NCBI GenBank assembly: GCA_903835235.1
Contig: CAILMF010000001.1
Coordinates: 264,897-328,896, forward strand
Direction of reading: 5' to 3'
DNA length: 64,000 nt
Source: an uncultured Rhodospirillales bacterium
GTDB taxonomy: Bacteria; Pseudomonadota; Alphaproteobacteria; Acetobacterales; Acetobacteraceae
Made by a program: the position numbers and the translations under genes
The notes under the pieces: model-generated
What the model was told of the DNA's origin: nothing
What the model saw: only the letters and a program-made list of their open reading frames with translations
Databases searched by the model: none
Part shown: positions 27,536 through 35,175 of the stretch, piece by piece
How positions within the stretch are numbered: position 1 is the stretch's first letter
Layout: each line of letters opens with the position of its first letter

Positions 27536-27976
27536 TCAATCGAGCAGGCTGGTGGCCGAGGCACCGAAGCCGCGGGCAGAGCGCAGCAGCGCGTTCAGCG
27601 TGCCGTCCGGTTGCAGCAGGTTCGGCGCAATGGCGCGCGACTGCGCGGCGAAGCGCGCATTGGCCGCACCCTGCGCCGCCGCCGCTTCCTGCGCCTGGCC
27701 GCCGCTGATCGCCGCGGCCGAGCCGTCATAGGCGATCTGCCCGGAGGAGGCCGCGCGCGCCTGGGTGCTGGCCTGGCCGCGCAGCAGCTGCTGCTGCCGC
27801 GCCTGCGCATCGGCCTGCTGCTGCGCCGCAATCTCCTGCTGGCGCGCGGCGGATTGCTGCTGGTCGATCTGCAGCTGCGCCTGGTTGGTGGCGTTCTGCA
27901 GCTGCGCCTGGCGCAACCGGGCGACCGAATTGGCACTGGCGCCGAGGGCGGTGCCGAGTGAGCCGAGTTGCGACAT
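27536..27976 (-). CDS. Gln/Ala-rich coiled-coil protein, T7 gp14-like internal virion protein
   Basis: 146 residues. After a short N-terminus the protein is a Gln/Ala/Arg-rich helix (NATNQAQLQIDQQQSAAR onward, about 30-90) without cysteines. T7 gp14, the small ejected protein that forms the outer-membrane channel, has the same size class, composition and gene place: after tail tube B and before the fibre. The match is by pattern and synteny, not by a recognised domain. The ATG overlaps the stop of tail tube B (TGATG). gp15- and gp16-sized genes, which follow gp14 in T7, are missing. Confidence 0.65.
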   Translation of the reverse strand: MSQLGSLGTALGASANSVARLRQAQLQNATNQAQLQIDQQQSAARQQEIAAQQQADAQARQQQLLRGQASTQARAASSGQIAYDGSAAAISGGQAQEAAAAQGAANARFAAQSRAIAPNLLQPDGTLNALLRSARGFGASATSLLD

Positions 27977-29856
27977 CAGGGGGTGATCCTCGTCTCGGTG
28001 GTGACGGAAAGCAGGGTCATCGGCAGCGGCGTCGCATCCAGGATGCGCCACAGCGGCTTGCTCGCATCGCGGCTCCAGCCCAGTGCGCGCAACCGCACAT
28101 CGCCGGTGAAGCTGGGCGGTGCCGCATCCAGCAGCGCGGTGTCCAGCCGACGGAACGGCACCGGCTGCGCGCGACGGCCGAGATCGACCGCGAGCGAGAC
28201 GGTATCCAGCAGGCGGAAGGTCACGGAGACCAGGCGCAGCGGCGCGGCCGAAGCACCGGTGGCGCTGGCCAGGTCCGGCGGCAGCGGCACCACCTCATGC
28301 GCGAAGCCGAGCCCGGCCTGCACGCTGCTGGCGGCTTCGTCGAGCATGATGGCGCCACCGCTGACCAGGAAGTCGCCGGCCGGCGCGCCATCCGCCACCA
28401 CGCCGACCACCTGGCCTTCCAGATGCGCCAGGCCGGACCAGTCGCGCTTCGGCGTGGTCGCGTTGCCGGTCAGCGCAGCATCCAATGCCAGGTCGTGGTC
28501 GAAGCGTTCCAGCCGGAAGCTGCCGAAGCGCCGCACCGCCAGCCAGACGGTGCCTTCCAGCTCCGCCACGGCGGTGACCAGGCCGTTGGTTTCCTGCCGG
28601 GTCCAGGCCGTCACCTCCTCGGCGCGGTACAGCGTCAGCGTGGCCATCGCGCCATCCGCCATCACCACGTGCAGCAGCCGGTTGACCTGGTCGTAGCCCA
28701 TGTCCTGCGGGTTGTTGACCAGGTGGTGGGAGACCAGAGCCAGGTCGTTGGCCTGGTAGATCTGCTGCAGGCTGGTATAGGCGAACTCATAGATGCTGCG
28801 GCCGGAGCGCGAGGCGAACAGCGTGGAGCCGTCGACATCCACCGGCCGCAGCATGCGCGAGAGGGGACTGCCGATACGGGTCTGCAAGGTGAGCTGCACG
28901 GTGGCGGGCGTCAGCGGGCTGCCGCTGACCATCCATTCGCCGCCGCCGGTGAAGACCTGCAGGTTGTAGCCAGAGAAGACGCCGCGGATCGCATTCACCT
29001 GGTCCGACATCAGGCCGAATTCGATGCCCTGGTTGTCGAGGCCAGTGCCGAGGTCGAAGTTGAAGAGGTCGCCGACCTGGCTCATCCACAGCCGGTTCGG
29101 CAAATCGCGCGAGCCACCGACGACGAGCCGGTTCTGGTGGAAGCACAGGCTCACCGGCCAGCCATGCGCGGCGGAAAACGCCGCTTCCTGCCAGTCCTGC
29201 GTCGGGCCGACAATGCTCAGCGTTTCCAGTACGCTGGCGCTGGCACTGCTGCCGGAGGCGACGCCGGTGACCAGCAGGCGCTTGCCGCCCAGCCGCAGCT
29301 GCGTGCCGACATGCGCGGCGGTGAAGACGGCAGCCGAGGCGGTGAGGGTCACGCTGCCGGTGCTGCCACTGGCCGTCATGGTCACCGCCGCATCGGCGAA
29401 GCGATGAAACGGCAGGCTGGCAAAACTCCAGTCGGACACGCTCCAGCTGGTGTTGCTGCTGCGGGTGATGCGCTGCGGCACCATCGCGGGGTGGCACAGC
29501 AGCAGCGTATCGGCACTCTGCGTCCAGGCCAGCTGCGGCAGCATCGCCGCGGTCCAGGGGCCGGCCACCGTCGCCACCAGGGCGTCATTGACGAAGACCT
29601 GCATCTGCCCGGCGGTCAGCGCCAGCAGGTAGGTCTGCTCGGTGTTGAACTCGAAGGGCACCAGCCGCGCCGCCCCCGGCAGCGTGGCGACATGGCGCAG
29701 CCCGGGGCGGCGCGTGATGCCGCCGGTGGGCTGGATGAAGACATTGCGCAGCCTACTGGCGCCATTCGCCCAGGCGCGCAGGTCCGGCCTGCCCAGCAGT
29801 TCCGGCGCCACTTCGCCACCGGTGAAACTGGTCTTGATCTCGCGCGAGGCCTGCAT
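27976..29856 (-). CDS. Tail tube/nozzle protein B (T7 gp12-like)
   Basis: 626 residues. The opening REIKTSFTGGEVAPELLGR and NVFIQPTGGITRRPGLRHV are typical of podovirus tail nozzle or stabilisation proteins, which form the distal, beta-propeller-rich part of the short tail (T7 gp12). The middle has repeating beta-sheet segments such as NRLVVGGSRDLPNRLWMSQ. It is encoded directly after tail tube A (gap of three bases) as in T7. The frame is uninterrupted and no key segment seems lost. Confidence 0.88.
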   Translation of the reverse strand: MQASREIKTSFTGGEVAPELLGRPDLRAWANGASRLRNVFIQPTGGITRRPGLRHVATLPGAARLVPFEFNTEQTYLLALTAGQMQVFVNDALVATVAGPWTAAMLPQLAWTQSADTLLLCHPAMVPQRITRSSNTSWSVSDWSFASLPFHRFADAAVTMTASGSTGSVTLTASAAVFTAAHVGTQLRLGGKRLLVTGVASGSSASASVLETLSIVGPTQDWQEAAFSAAHGWPVSLCFHQNRLVVGGSRDLPNRLWMSQVGDLFNFDLGTGLDNQGIEFGLMSDQVNAIRGVFSGYNLQVFTGGGEWMVSGSPLTPATVQLTLQTRIGSPLSRMLRPVDVDGSTLFASRSGRSIYEFAYTSLQQIYQANDLALVSHHLVNNPQDMGYDQVNRLLHVVMADGAMATLTLYRAEEVTAWTRQETNGLVTAVAELEGTVWLAVRRFGSFRLERFDHDLALDAALTGNATTPKRDWSGLAHLEGQVVGVVADGAPAGDFLVSGGAIMLDEAASSVQAGLGFAHEVVPLPPDLASATGASAAPLRLVSVTFRLLDTVSLAVDLGRRAQPVPFRRLDTALLDAAPPSFTGDVRLRALGWSRDASKPLWRILDATPLPMTLLSVTTETRITP

Positions 29857-29859
29857 GGC

Positions 29860-30426
29860 TCAGCGCACCGAAACCAGCGGGAAATCGGCGATCGCGCGCG
29901 GCGTGGACTGCTGGCTGTCGGCGCTGCGGGCCTGGCGCAGCAGGCTGTCAGCCAGGCTGTACAGCAGTTGCGCGCGCTGCGCGTCCTCGGTCAGCGGCAG
30001 GCAGAATTCGGCGGCCAGGCGAGCCACCAGGCTCTCGGCGAAATGCGGCGGGAAGCTGCTCTCGACCGGGCGGCGGATGTAGCTCAGCGTCACCTGCTCG
30101 GCATTGCAGTGCAACTGGTCGCCCAGCACATGGTACGCCAGCCCGCTGCCGAGATAGGGCGAGCCGGCGGAGAGCACGCGCAGCAGGTCGGCCGGCAGTT
30201 GGAAGGCGTTGTTCCAATCCGCCACCGGGGCCACCGCCAGGCGCGGCAGGGTGGCCTGGGTGGTGGCGAATCCCCAGGGGAAGCTGGCCAGCAGCCCGTC
30301 GCGCACGGCGGGGTACAGGTTGGCGGCAACCTCGGCTTCGGCGCTGCCCTCCTCCAGCGAGGCGACAGGCTGCGCGCCGATCTTCAGCAGGGCGCGCGAG
30401 CAGAGCGCGATGTCGGAGAGGACCAT
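29860..30426 (-). CDS. Tail tube protein A/adaptor (T7 gp11-like)
   Basis: 188 residues. The N-terminus LSDIALCSRALLKIGAQPV and the segment RDGLLASFPWGFATTQATLPRL are hallmarks of T7 gp11-like adaptor proteins, which connect the portal ring to the nozzle. The start is ATG 30426, behind CGGAG with seven bases spacing. It follows the capsid gene across a strong terminator and precedes tail tube B, the T7 order. Confidence 0.87.
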   Translation of the reverse strand: MVLSDIALCSRALLKIGAQPVASLEEGSAEAEVAANLYPAVRDGLLASFPWGFATTQATLPRLAVAPVADWNNAFQLPADLLRVLSAGSPYLGSGLAYHVLGDQLHCNAEQVTLSYIRRPVESSFPPHFAESLVARLAAEFCLPLTEDAQRAQLLYSLADSLLRQARSADSQQSTPRAIADFPLVSVR

Positions 30427-30449
30427 GACAAGCTCCGGTGAGGGCAACG

Positions 30450-30480
30450 AAAAACCCTCCCCCGCGGCAGCGAGGGAGGG
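30450..30480 (-). terminator. Strong intrinsic terminator after the capsid gene
   Basis: On the minus strand CCCTCCC (30480-30474) pairs with GGGAGGG (30461-30455) around a GC-rich loop and is followed by five T (30454-30450). It ends the capsid transcript just in front of the tail genes, so the most-needed protein can be made in excess. Confidence 0.85.
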
Positions 30481-30507
30481 CCCAGGACGTCGATGACGGC
30501 GCGCTCA

Positions 30508-30579
30508 ACTTGCGAAGGCGCGCATCCGCCAACCTTCGAACGCGCGCATCCGCTAGCCTTCGAAGGCGCGCATCCGCAC
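30508..30579 (-). repeat. Three 24-base tandem repeats across the capsid stop codon
   Basis: Read on the minus strand, the unit encodes Arg-Met-Arg-Ala-Phe-Glu-Gly plus one codon. In unit 1 that codon is TAG (30555-30553, the capsid stop), in unit 2 TGG, and unit 3 (Arg-Met-Arg-Ala-Phe-Ala-Ser) ends with TGA at 30507-30505. The frame stays open after the TAG for 15 more codons. Confidence 0.85.
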
Positions 30580-31389
30580 GACACCGGTGTTGTTCACCAT
30601 CACCGAGCCCTGGCTCATCATGCTGTTGACGAAATGCGCCGCGCGGTCGCCGTGCCAGCTGATGTCGGTGGCGATCTCGCTGCCGACGGCGTGGCCGACG
30701 GCGGTGCGGTGGTAGAAGTAGCAGTAGCGCAGGTTGCCGTTCTTGGTCAGGCCGCTATGCGGCATCCACAGCGCGCCCAGCCAGCGCTTCGCCTGCGTGC
30801 CCTTCCACGGCAGCTCATCGGGGCCGATGTACTGCGTGTTGGCGAACTCGGGGATCTGCAGCAGGTCCGACCACTGGTGCCAGCCCACCACGGCGAAGCG
30901 GTTGCCGTCATCCGGCACGTCGGAGTTGCCCAGCATCTCGAAGGCCAGCAGCACCTTCGCCTTGGTCAGCGGGTCGGTGTCGGTGGTGCCCAGCTGGGTG
31001 CCGATGGCTTCCCGCGTGCCGCTGTCCAGCGCCGCCACGATCAGGTCGTCGGTCTTGCGACCCAGCGCATAGGCGCCGGCATTGGCCAGCACGGCGCGCT
31101 CGTCCATGTTGGTCTTCAGCTCGTCCAGCCGGTCGATCCAGTCGCCGGCGTAGTAGTCCTGCAGGAAGCACTCCACGGTGGAATGCTGCACGTTCATCAC
31201 CGGCACCAGGCCGTCGCGCGCCTTGGAGGCAGCGGTGCCGGTGCCGACCTTCTGGAACACGCAGGAAGCGCCGCGCACGTCGTTGCGCACACGCACGGTC
31301 GGCCGCAGCTTGCTGCCATGGCGCTGATAGGCCTCGAACACCTCGGCATCGAACTGCTTGATGAAGGCCTGGTCGATCGTCGCAACCAT
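30553..31389 (-). CDS. Major capsid protein (T7 gp10-type)
   Basis: 278 residues that would build the icosahedral head. The N-terminus TIDQAFIKQFDAEVFEAYQRHG and the later HQWSDLLQIPEFANTQYIG pattern match the capsid proteins of podovirus-type prophages. AAGGAG seven bases before ATG 31389 decides the start over an upstream ATG at 31410. The C-terminal Arg-Met-Arg-Ala-Phe-Glu-Gly is the first unit of a tandem repeat that continues in frame after the TAG stop; readthrough would add 15 residues. It lies between the scaffold gene and a strong terminator. A 253-base spacer upstream may hold its own promoter. Confidence 0.9.
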   Translation of the reverse strand: MVATIDQAFIKQFDAEVFEAYQRHGSKLRPTVRVRNDVRGASCVFQKVGTGTAASKARDGLVPVMNVQHSTVECFLQDYYAGDWIDRLDELKTNMDERAVLANAGAYALGRKTDDLIVAALDSGTREAIGTQLGTTDTDPLTKAKVLLAFEMLGNSDVPDDGNRFAVVGWHQWSDLLQIPEFANTQYIGPDELPWKGTQAKRWLGALWMPHSGLTKNGNLRYCYFYHRTAVGHAVGSEIATDISWHGDRAAHFVNSMMSQGSVMVNNTGVVRMRAFEG

Positions 31390-31642
31390 CAGGTCGCTCC
31401 TTGTCGTCATGGGTGGGGGGAAAGCGCCCGGTCGCGGTTGCCCGGCAGGGCCGCTAGCGGGCACACGGCCGCGAGCCCGCAAGGGGTTGTCCGCGGCAAA
31501 GCCAGCGAATGCGGGGGCGGGCACCGCGCCACGCGCCACCGGCATCGATGCCAGCGGCCAGGTGTCGCGTTCAGGCCCGCCCCCGCCCAGCGCGGGGCGA
31601 GGGACGTGCGGGGGGAGACACGTCGCTCAAGCCCCGCCGCAG
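31390..31642 (-). other. Spacer between scaffold and capsid genes
   Basis: 253 bases without a gene. It carries the Shine-Dalgarno AAGGAG of the capsid gene and two GC-rich imperfect hairpins, one around 31584-31608 (GGGGCG-rich on the minus strand). No T-run follows them. A capsid promoter could lie here, but I find no consensus -35/-10 pair. Confidence 0.4.
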
Positions 31643-32383
31643 CTACATGCCGGAAGCGCCGACCAGCTTGCGGAAGCCCTCGGTCACCCGCTGCACGAAG
31701 GCCGGCTCGCGCGCCCGCCAGTAGCGCGGGTCGCGCATCATCGCGCGCAGCTCGGCTTCCGTGGTCGGCGTCGGCGCCGTCACGTCGCGGCCCAGCGTCG
31801 GCTCCGGCCGCTGCATCATCTGCTCCATCGCCAGCACGCCCTCGGCGGTGGAGGACAGCGCCTGGAACACCGGCGGCGGCAGGTTGGTGCGGCCCCAGGC
31901 GTTCAGCTGCGCCGCCACCTGGCCGAAGCGCTCGGGGCTGCCATAGTGCAGCGCCAGCTTCTCGCGCTGGCGGTCGGCCTCGTACTGCGCCGCGGCCTCG
32001 GCGATCAGCGGCAGCAGCTTGCGCGCCGCCAGGTCATAGACCATCTGCGCCTGCGGCTGGCTGAAATGCGCGGCGTGCAACTGCGCATTCACCTCGTGGT
32101 CGGCGCAGCACTGCTCGCAGGGCGGCTCGATGCAGTACTCCTCCGGCGTCGGCGGAATGCCCATGGCATCGCGGAAGCGGGCGATCTCCTCGGGCGCCGC
32201 ATCGACGGTGGGCGGCGTCAGCTTCTGAGAGAGGCGCCGCTCCAGCTCACCATAGGATTTCAACAGGGCCTCCGTGCGCAGCGTGCCGCTCGCGGTGTCC
32301 CAGAACTTCGCCGGCACATCGGCGGGGCAGGGCATCGCGGCGGCATCGGGCAGGTCGGCGGGGCTCAGCAGGCTTTCGGACAT
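31643..32383 (-). CDS. Capsid assembly scaffolding protein
   Basis: 246 residues, acidic and helical. It begins MSESLLSPADLPDAAAMPCPADVPAKFWD, continues with KSYGELERRLSQKL, a pattern typical of podovirus scaffolds, and has a Cys-rich patch (IEPPCEQCCADHE, about 86-98) that is unusual for this family and might bind metal or form disulfides. The C-terminal part is rich in charged helices (REPAFVQRVTEGFRKLVG) that would contact the capsid. Its ATG overlaps the portal stop by one base. Synteny with T7 gene 9 supports the call. Confidence 0.82.
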   Translation of the reverse strand: MSESLLSPADLPDAAAMPCPADVPAKFWDTASGTLRTEALLKSYGELERRLSQKLTPPTVDAAPEEIARFRDAMGIPPTPEEYCIEPPCEQCCADHEVNAQLHAAHFSQPQAQMVYDLAARKLLPLIAEAAAQYEADRQREKLALHYGSPERFGQVAAQLNAWGRTNLPPPVFQALSSTAEGVLAMEQMMQRPEPTLGRDVTAPTPTTEAELRAMMRDPRYWRAREPAFVQRVTEGFRKLVGASGM

Positions 32384-33864
32384 CAGCGGGTCTCTCCCGG
32401 TTGGGGGTCGGCGGCGGGGGGGCGGGGCACCAGCACTTCGGCCGGCGCGCCCAGGCTGCGGGCCAGCCAGCGGGTGGCGGCGGCGACGTCCAGCTGGGCG
32501 GCGGCGGCACCGCCCAGGCTGCCGACGGCCTGCAGGAACAGCAGCGTATTCGCGGCATCGGCACGGCCCTGCACACGGGCCAGTGGGCTTTCGTAGCGCA
32601 GCTCATGGGCATCGCCATGCAGCAGCGCCGCCGGAATCTCGCCGCGCCGCTTCAGGATGGCCAGGCAGCGCGTCACCAGCGGCGTCAGCAGTTCCGACTG
32701 CAGCCGGCCATAGGTGGCGCCAAGCAGCCGCGCCGTCTGCGTGCTGCGCTCCAGCACCTCGGTCGCGGTCATCTTCGCCGTCTCCAGCGGCGCCAGGCGG
32801 TCCGCCAGCAGCGCACCACGGATTCGCGTCCGCAAATCTTGCAGCACCAGCTCGGAGACGTTGAAGTTGCCCGGCGCCGCCAACGGCGTAAGCCCCGCGC
32901 TGCCCGGCGCCTTCGGGATGATCGCACCAGGCACCAGCTTGATCGTCGCCGGGTTCAGCACGCCGTCATCCTCGGCCTGCCAGATGCCGGTGCAGGCGAT
33001 GGAGGCGTTCTTCAACACCAGCTCCACCACCTTGTTGGCGGTGCGGATGTCCGGCAACGCCTTCATCACGGGGCCGCGGCCATAGACCTCGCCCGGCGCC
33101 TTCAGCCAGCGGAAGGCGATGAAGGGGTTCTCGGCGAAGCGGCCCTGGGCCAGCACCACCGGCCGGTCCGGCTCATCGGCCAGCACCGCCAGGTAGCGAA
33201 TGCCCTGGTGGTCAGGCCACACCGCCTCCACCACCCGATGCACCGCCATCGGGTCCTGCGGCATGGCCAGCGGGTCATAGCCCGGCAGTTGCGGGCCATT
33301 CGCCTCGGCCGCCTGCTCGATGGCGCCGGGCAATTCCGCAGCCGGGTGGCGCTGGCGCAGTTGCGCCGCGGTCAGCCGCGCCTGGCGGAACACCGTGTCC
33401 AGCCGGCCGCTCGGGCCTTCCGCCAGCACGGCGTTGCGCAGCGGCACCGCGGCGAAGCGGAAGGCGGAGGCCTCGCCCAGCGGCGCTTCCTCCACCAGCA
33501 GCACGCCGGTGCCCGCCACCACCAGGTCCAGGAAGGCCTGGTGCACCTCGATGCCGAAGTTCGAGCGGTCGAAATGCCGTTGCAGCGTGGCGCTCGCCTG
33601 TTCCATGGCACGCAGCGTCGCCGGGTCCTCGGCGGCGCCAGCTGCCGGCGCCAGGCCGAACCAGCGCGACCAGGGCGGCGTCAGTTCCGCCAACAGGGAA
33701 GCGGCAAGCTGTTCCGCCGCATCCGCCGCCGTGGCGTCGAACACCTGCACGCCGCTGCCCGGGCGCGGCAGCGCCATGTCGTAGCAACCTTGCCACAAGG
33801 CCTCCAGCGGGCGCCGGGCGTCCAGCGCCTGGGCATAGCGGTGGAGCATCTGCTGCGGGGTCAT
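32383..33864 (-). CDS. Portal (head-tail connector) protein, T7 gp8-type
   Basis: 493 residues forming the dodecameric ring through which DNA is packaged and ejected. It matches the head-tail connector family of podoviruses: PWSRWFGLAP near residue 65, the stem and wing region GEVYGRGPVMKALPDIRTANKVVEL, and the C-terminal KMTATEVLERSTQTARLLG. Length is close to the 536 residues of T7 gp8. A terminator stands upstream, so it may be served from a promoter in front of the 77-residue gene or by readthrough. Confidence 0.93.
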   Translation of the reverse strand: MTPQQMLHRYAQALDARRPLEALWQGCYDMALPRPGSGVQVFDATAADAAEQLAASLLAELTPPWSRWFGLAPAAGAAEDPATLRAMEQASATLQRHFDRSNFGIEVHQAFLDLVVAGTGVLLVEEAPLGEASAFRFAAVPLRNAVLAEGPSGRLDTVFRQARLTAAQLRQRHPAAELPGAIEQAAEANGPQLPGYDPLAMPQDPMAVHRVVEAVWPDHQGIRYLAVLADEPDRPVVLAQGRFAENPFIAFRWLKAPGEVYGRGPVMKALPDIRTANKVVELVLKNASIACTGIWQAEDDGVLNPATIKLVPGAIIPKAPGSAGLTPLAAPGNFNVSELVLQDLRTRIRGALLADRLAPLETAKMTATEVLERSTQTARLLGATYGRLQSELLTPLVTRCLAILKRRGEIPAALLHGDAHELRYESPLARVQGRADAANTLLFLQAVGSLGGAAAAQLDVAAATRWLARSLGAPAEVLVPRPPAADPQPGETR

Positions 33865-33867
33865 GGC

Positions 33868-34101
33868 CTATTCCCCCAGCAAGGATTTGCGCGGCCGTGC
33901 GGCCGCCGGTGAGAGCACGCCGAGCGGCGAGGTCGCGATCAACCCCTGCAGGCCCTGCTGCGCCATGTTCTGCGCCTGGATGCGCTGCTGGCTGGCCGCC
34001 TGGTCGGGCGAGGCGACGGCCGCGGCGACAACCGGCGCGGGGGCCGGAGCCGGCGGCGCCGGCACGATCACCGGCTTCGGGGCGCTGTGAAGGCCACCCA
34101 T
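33868..34101 (-). CDS. Small Pro/Ala-rich protein before the portal gene
   Basis: 77 residues: a Pro/Ala/Val stretch (KPVIVPAPPAPAPAPVVAA) followed by a Gln-rich helix (ASQQRIQAQNMAQQGLQ) and a basic end. AGGAG ten bases before ATG 34101 supports translation. Three bases separate it from the portal gene. T7-like phages often have a small head-completion or host-range protein here; I cannot assign this one to a family. Confidence 0.65.
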   Translation of the reverse strand: MGGLHSAPKPVIVPAPPAPAPAPVVAAAVASPDQAASQQRIQAQNMAQQGLQGLIATSPLGVLSPAAARPRKSLLGE

Positions 34102-34143
34102 GCGGTCACCACTCCTTCTGCTGGACGGGAAGCCGAAGCCCCG

Positions 34144-34184
34144 AAAAAGCCGCGGCCCCGTTCCAGCAAAGGAACGGGGCCGCG
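34144..34184 (-). terminator. Perfect 14-bp-stem terminator ahead of the portal block
   Basis: CGCGGCCCCGTTCC (34151-34164) pairs with GGAACGGGGCCGCG (34171-34184) around AGCAAA; on the minus strand a five-T run (34148-34144) follows. It lies after the two early-positioned genes and before the 77-residue and portal genes, dividing the module into transcription blocks. Confidence 0.88.
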
Positions 34185-34252
34185 CAGTCGAGGGATCGGG
34201 AGGAGCCAGCGGACACAGTAGGGCCGCTGACAAGAAGGGGTTTAGCCCCCGG

Positions 34253-34693
34253 TCATGCCTGCGTCAAGACTTTTTTCCTATTTCCTGCATTTTCCTGCAA
34301 CCGGCGGTAAAGCCCATGCGGCGTGACCGCGAAGGGCGCCTGCGGCCCCAGTACCGAACGGCACACGGCAACGCAGCTATGCGGCAGCAACGGCGGCAGC
34401 CAGCTGGCCCGCGGCGCCGCCGGCACATAGGGGCCCAGCACCGCCAGCCCGCTGCGCCGGTAGAAGGCCGGCAGGTCGAAGCCCTGCGGCAGGTCCAGCC
34501 GCACCACCAGCAGGCGGCCCGAAAGCGGGTCCAGCACGGTCCAGCCATCGGTGTCGTGCAGCACCGCGAAGCAATGGCGAAAGCCGCGCCGCAAGGGCCG
34601 CAGCCAGGCCTGGTCAGCGGCGCCGCCGAAGGCCAGCCACGCCAACTGCGGCTGCCGTTCGGCCGCCCTACGATGTGCCGGCCGCTGGCTCAC
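34253..34693 (-). CDS. Conserved-looking phage-module protein of unknown function
   Basis: 146 residues, basic (many Arg), no membrane segment. The segment WLRPLRRGFRHCFAVLHDTDGWTVLDPLSGRLLVVRLDLP could form a beta-hairpin-rich domain with a free Cys/His pair. The first codons overlap the end of the gene before it by four bases (ATGA type), so both are co-translated from the SOS-box promoter. I do not recognise a family. Position at the start of a packaging operon suggests a head or packaging accessory protein, but nothing proves it. Confidence 0.7.
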   Translation of the reverse strand: MSQRPAHRRAAERQPQLAWLAFGGAADQAWLRPLRRGFRHCFAVLHDTDGWTVLDPLSGRLLVVRLDLPQGFDLPAFYRRSGLAVLGPYVPAAPRASWLPPLLPHSCVAVCRSVLGPQAPFAVTPHGLYRRLQENAGNRKKVLTQA

Positions 34694-35133
34694 GCGAAGG
34701 TCCCGGCGCTAGGAAAGGTGAGGATTTCCGCCTCATGCATCGCATCGGCCAGCTTGTCGCCCTCGACGATGCCCTTCACCCGCAGCGGCCATTCCAGCCG
34801 GCTCATCGCCTCCTGCCACAGCCGCGCATCGCCGCGCTCGCCGGGTACCCGCGCATCCGGCGCGCAGCCGCGTTCGCCCCAGATCCGCATGATCCGGGCA
34901 TGCTGCAGGTCGATCCGCCGCTGGCGATACAGCCGGTCCAGCGCCTTGATCACATCATCGGGTTCGCAGGGCCGCTGCGTGGTGCCGGCACCGGCGACGA
35001 TGCGCGCACCTTCGCGCCGCGCCATCAGCGCGGCCATGGTCCAGAACCAGGCCTCGTCGGCGCTGCGAAAGGCCACGGTGCGGTCCATGGTGGCCAGGAC
35101 GGGGGCGCGGGTCGCACGCGGAGCAGTTGTCAT
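34690..35133 (-). CDS. First gene of the phage module, unknown, possible packaging or regulatory protein
   Basis: 147 residues from ATG 35133 (AAGGAAAT Shine-Dalgarno, 11 bases away). It carries AFRSADEAWFWTMAALMARREGAR and DDVIKALDRLYRQRRIDLQHARIMRIWGERGCAPD, helical segments rich in Arg and Trp that could bind DNA. I recall similar sequences in other Rhodospirillales genomes, without a named domain. It is the gene directly behind the predicted SOS-controlled promoter, hence the first product made after induction. A DNA-binding activator or small-terminase-like role is possible. Confidence 0.7.
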   Translation of the reverse strand: MTTAPRATRAPVLATMDRTVAFRSADEAWFWTMAALMARREGARIVAGAGTTQRPCEPDDVIKALDRLYRQRRIDLQHARIMRIWGERGCAPDARVPGERGDARLWQEAMSRLEWPLRVKGIVEGDKLADAMHEAEILTFPSAGTFA

Positions 35134-35160
35134 CGGGGGGATTTCCTTCTCGCAAATCGT

Positions 35161-35175
35161 GAACGCAACAGGAAC
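35161..35175 (-). promoter_or_regulatory. SOS (LexA) box GTTC-N7-GTTC in the phage-module promoter
   Basis: On the minus strand the site reads GTTCCTGTTGCGTTC, the direct-repeat form used by alphaproteobacterial LexA. It overlaps a predicted -10 element TATGTT (35178-35173), which stands 18 bases from a -35-like TTGCCG (35202-35197). A repressor bound here would block the operon that starts at 35133. Box and spacing are seen directly; LexA binding is inferred. Confidence 0.75.

Noticed and set aside
27958..30441. 827-codon plus-strand frame across the tail genes
   Set aside because: Mirror frame of the tail tube genes; no start signal, no recognisable domain.
22222..35133. RcGTA-type (siphovirus-like) gene-transfer agent
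   Set aside because: Portal, capsid, tail tube and spike are of podovirus (T7) type and gene order; no tape-measure or long-tail genes are present.
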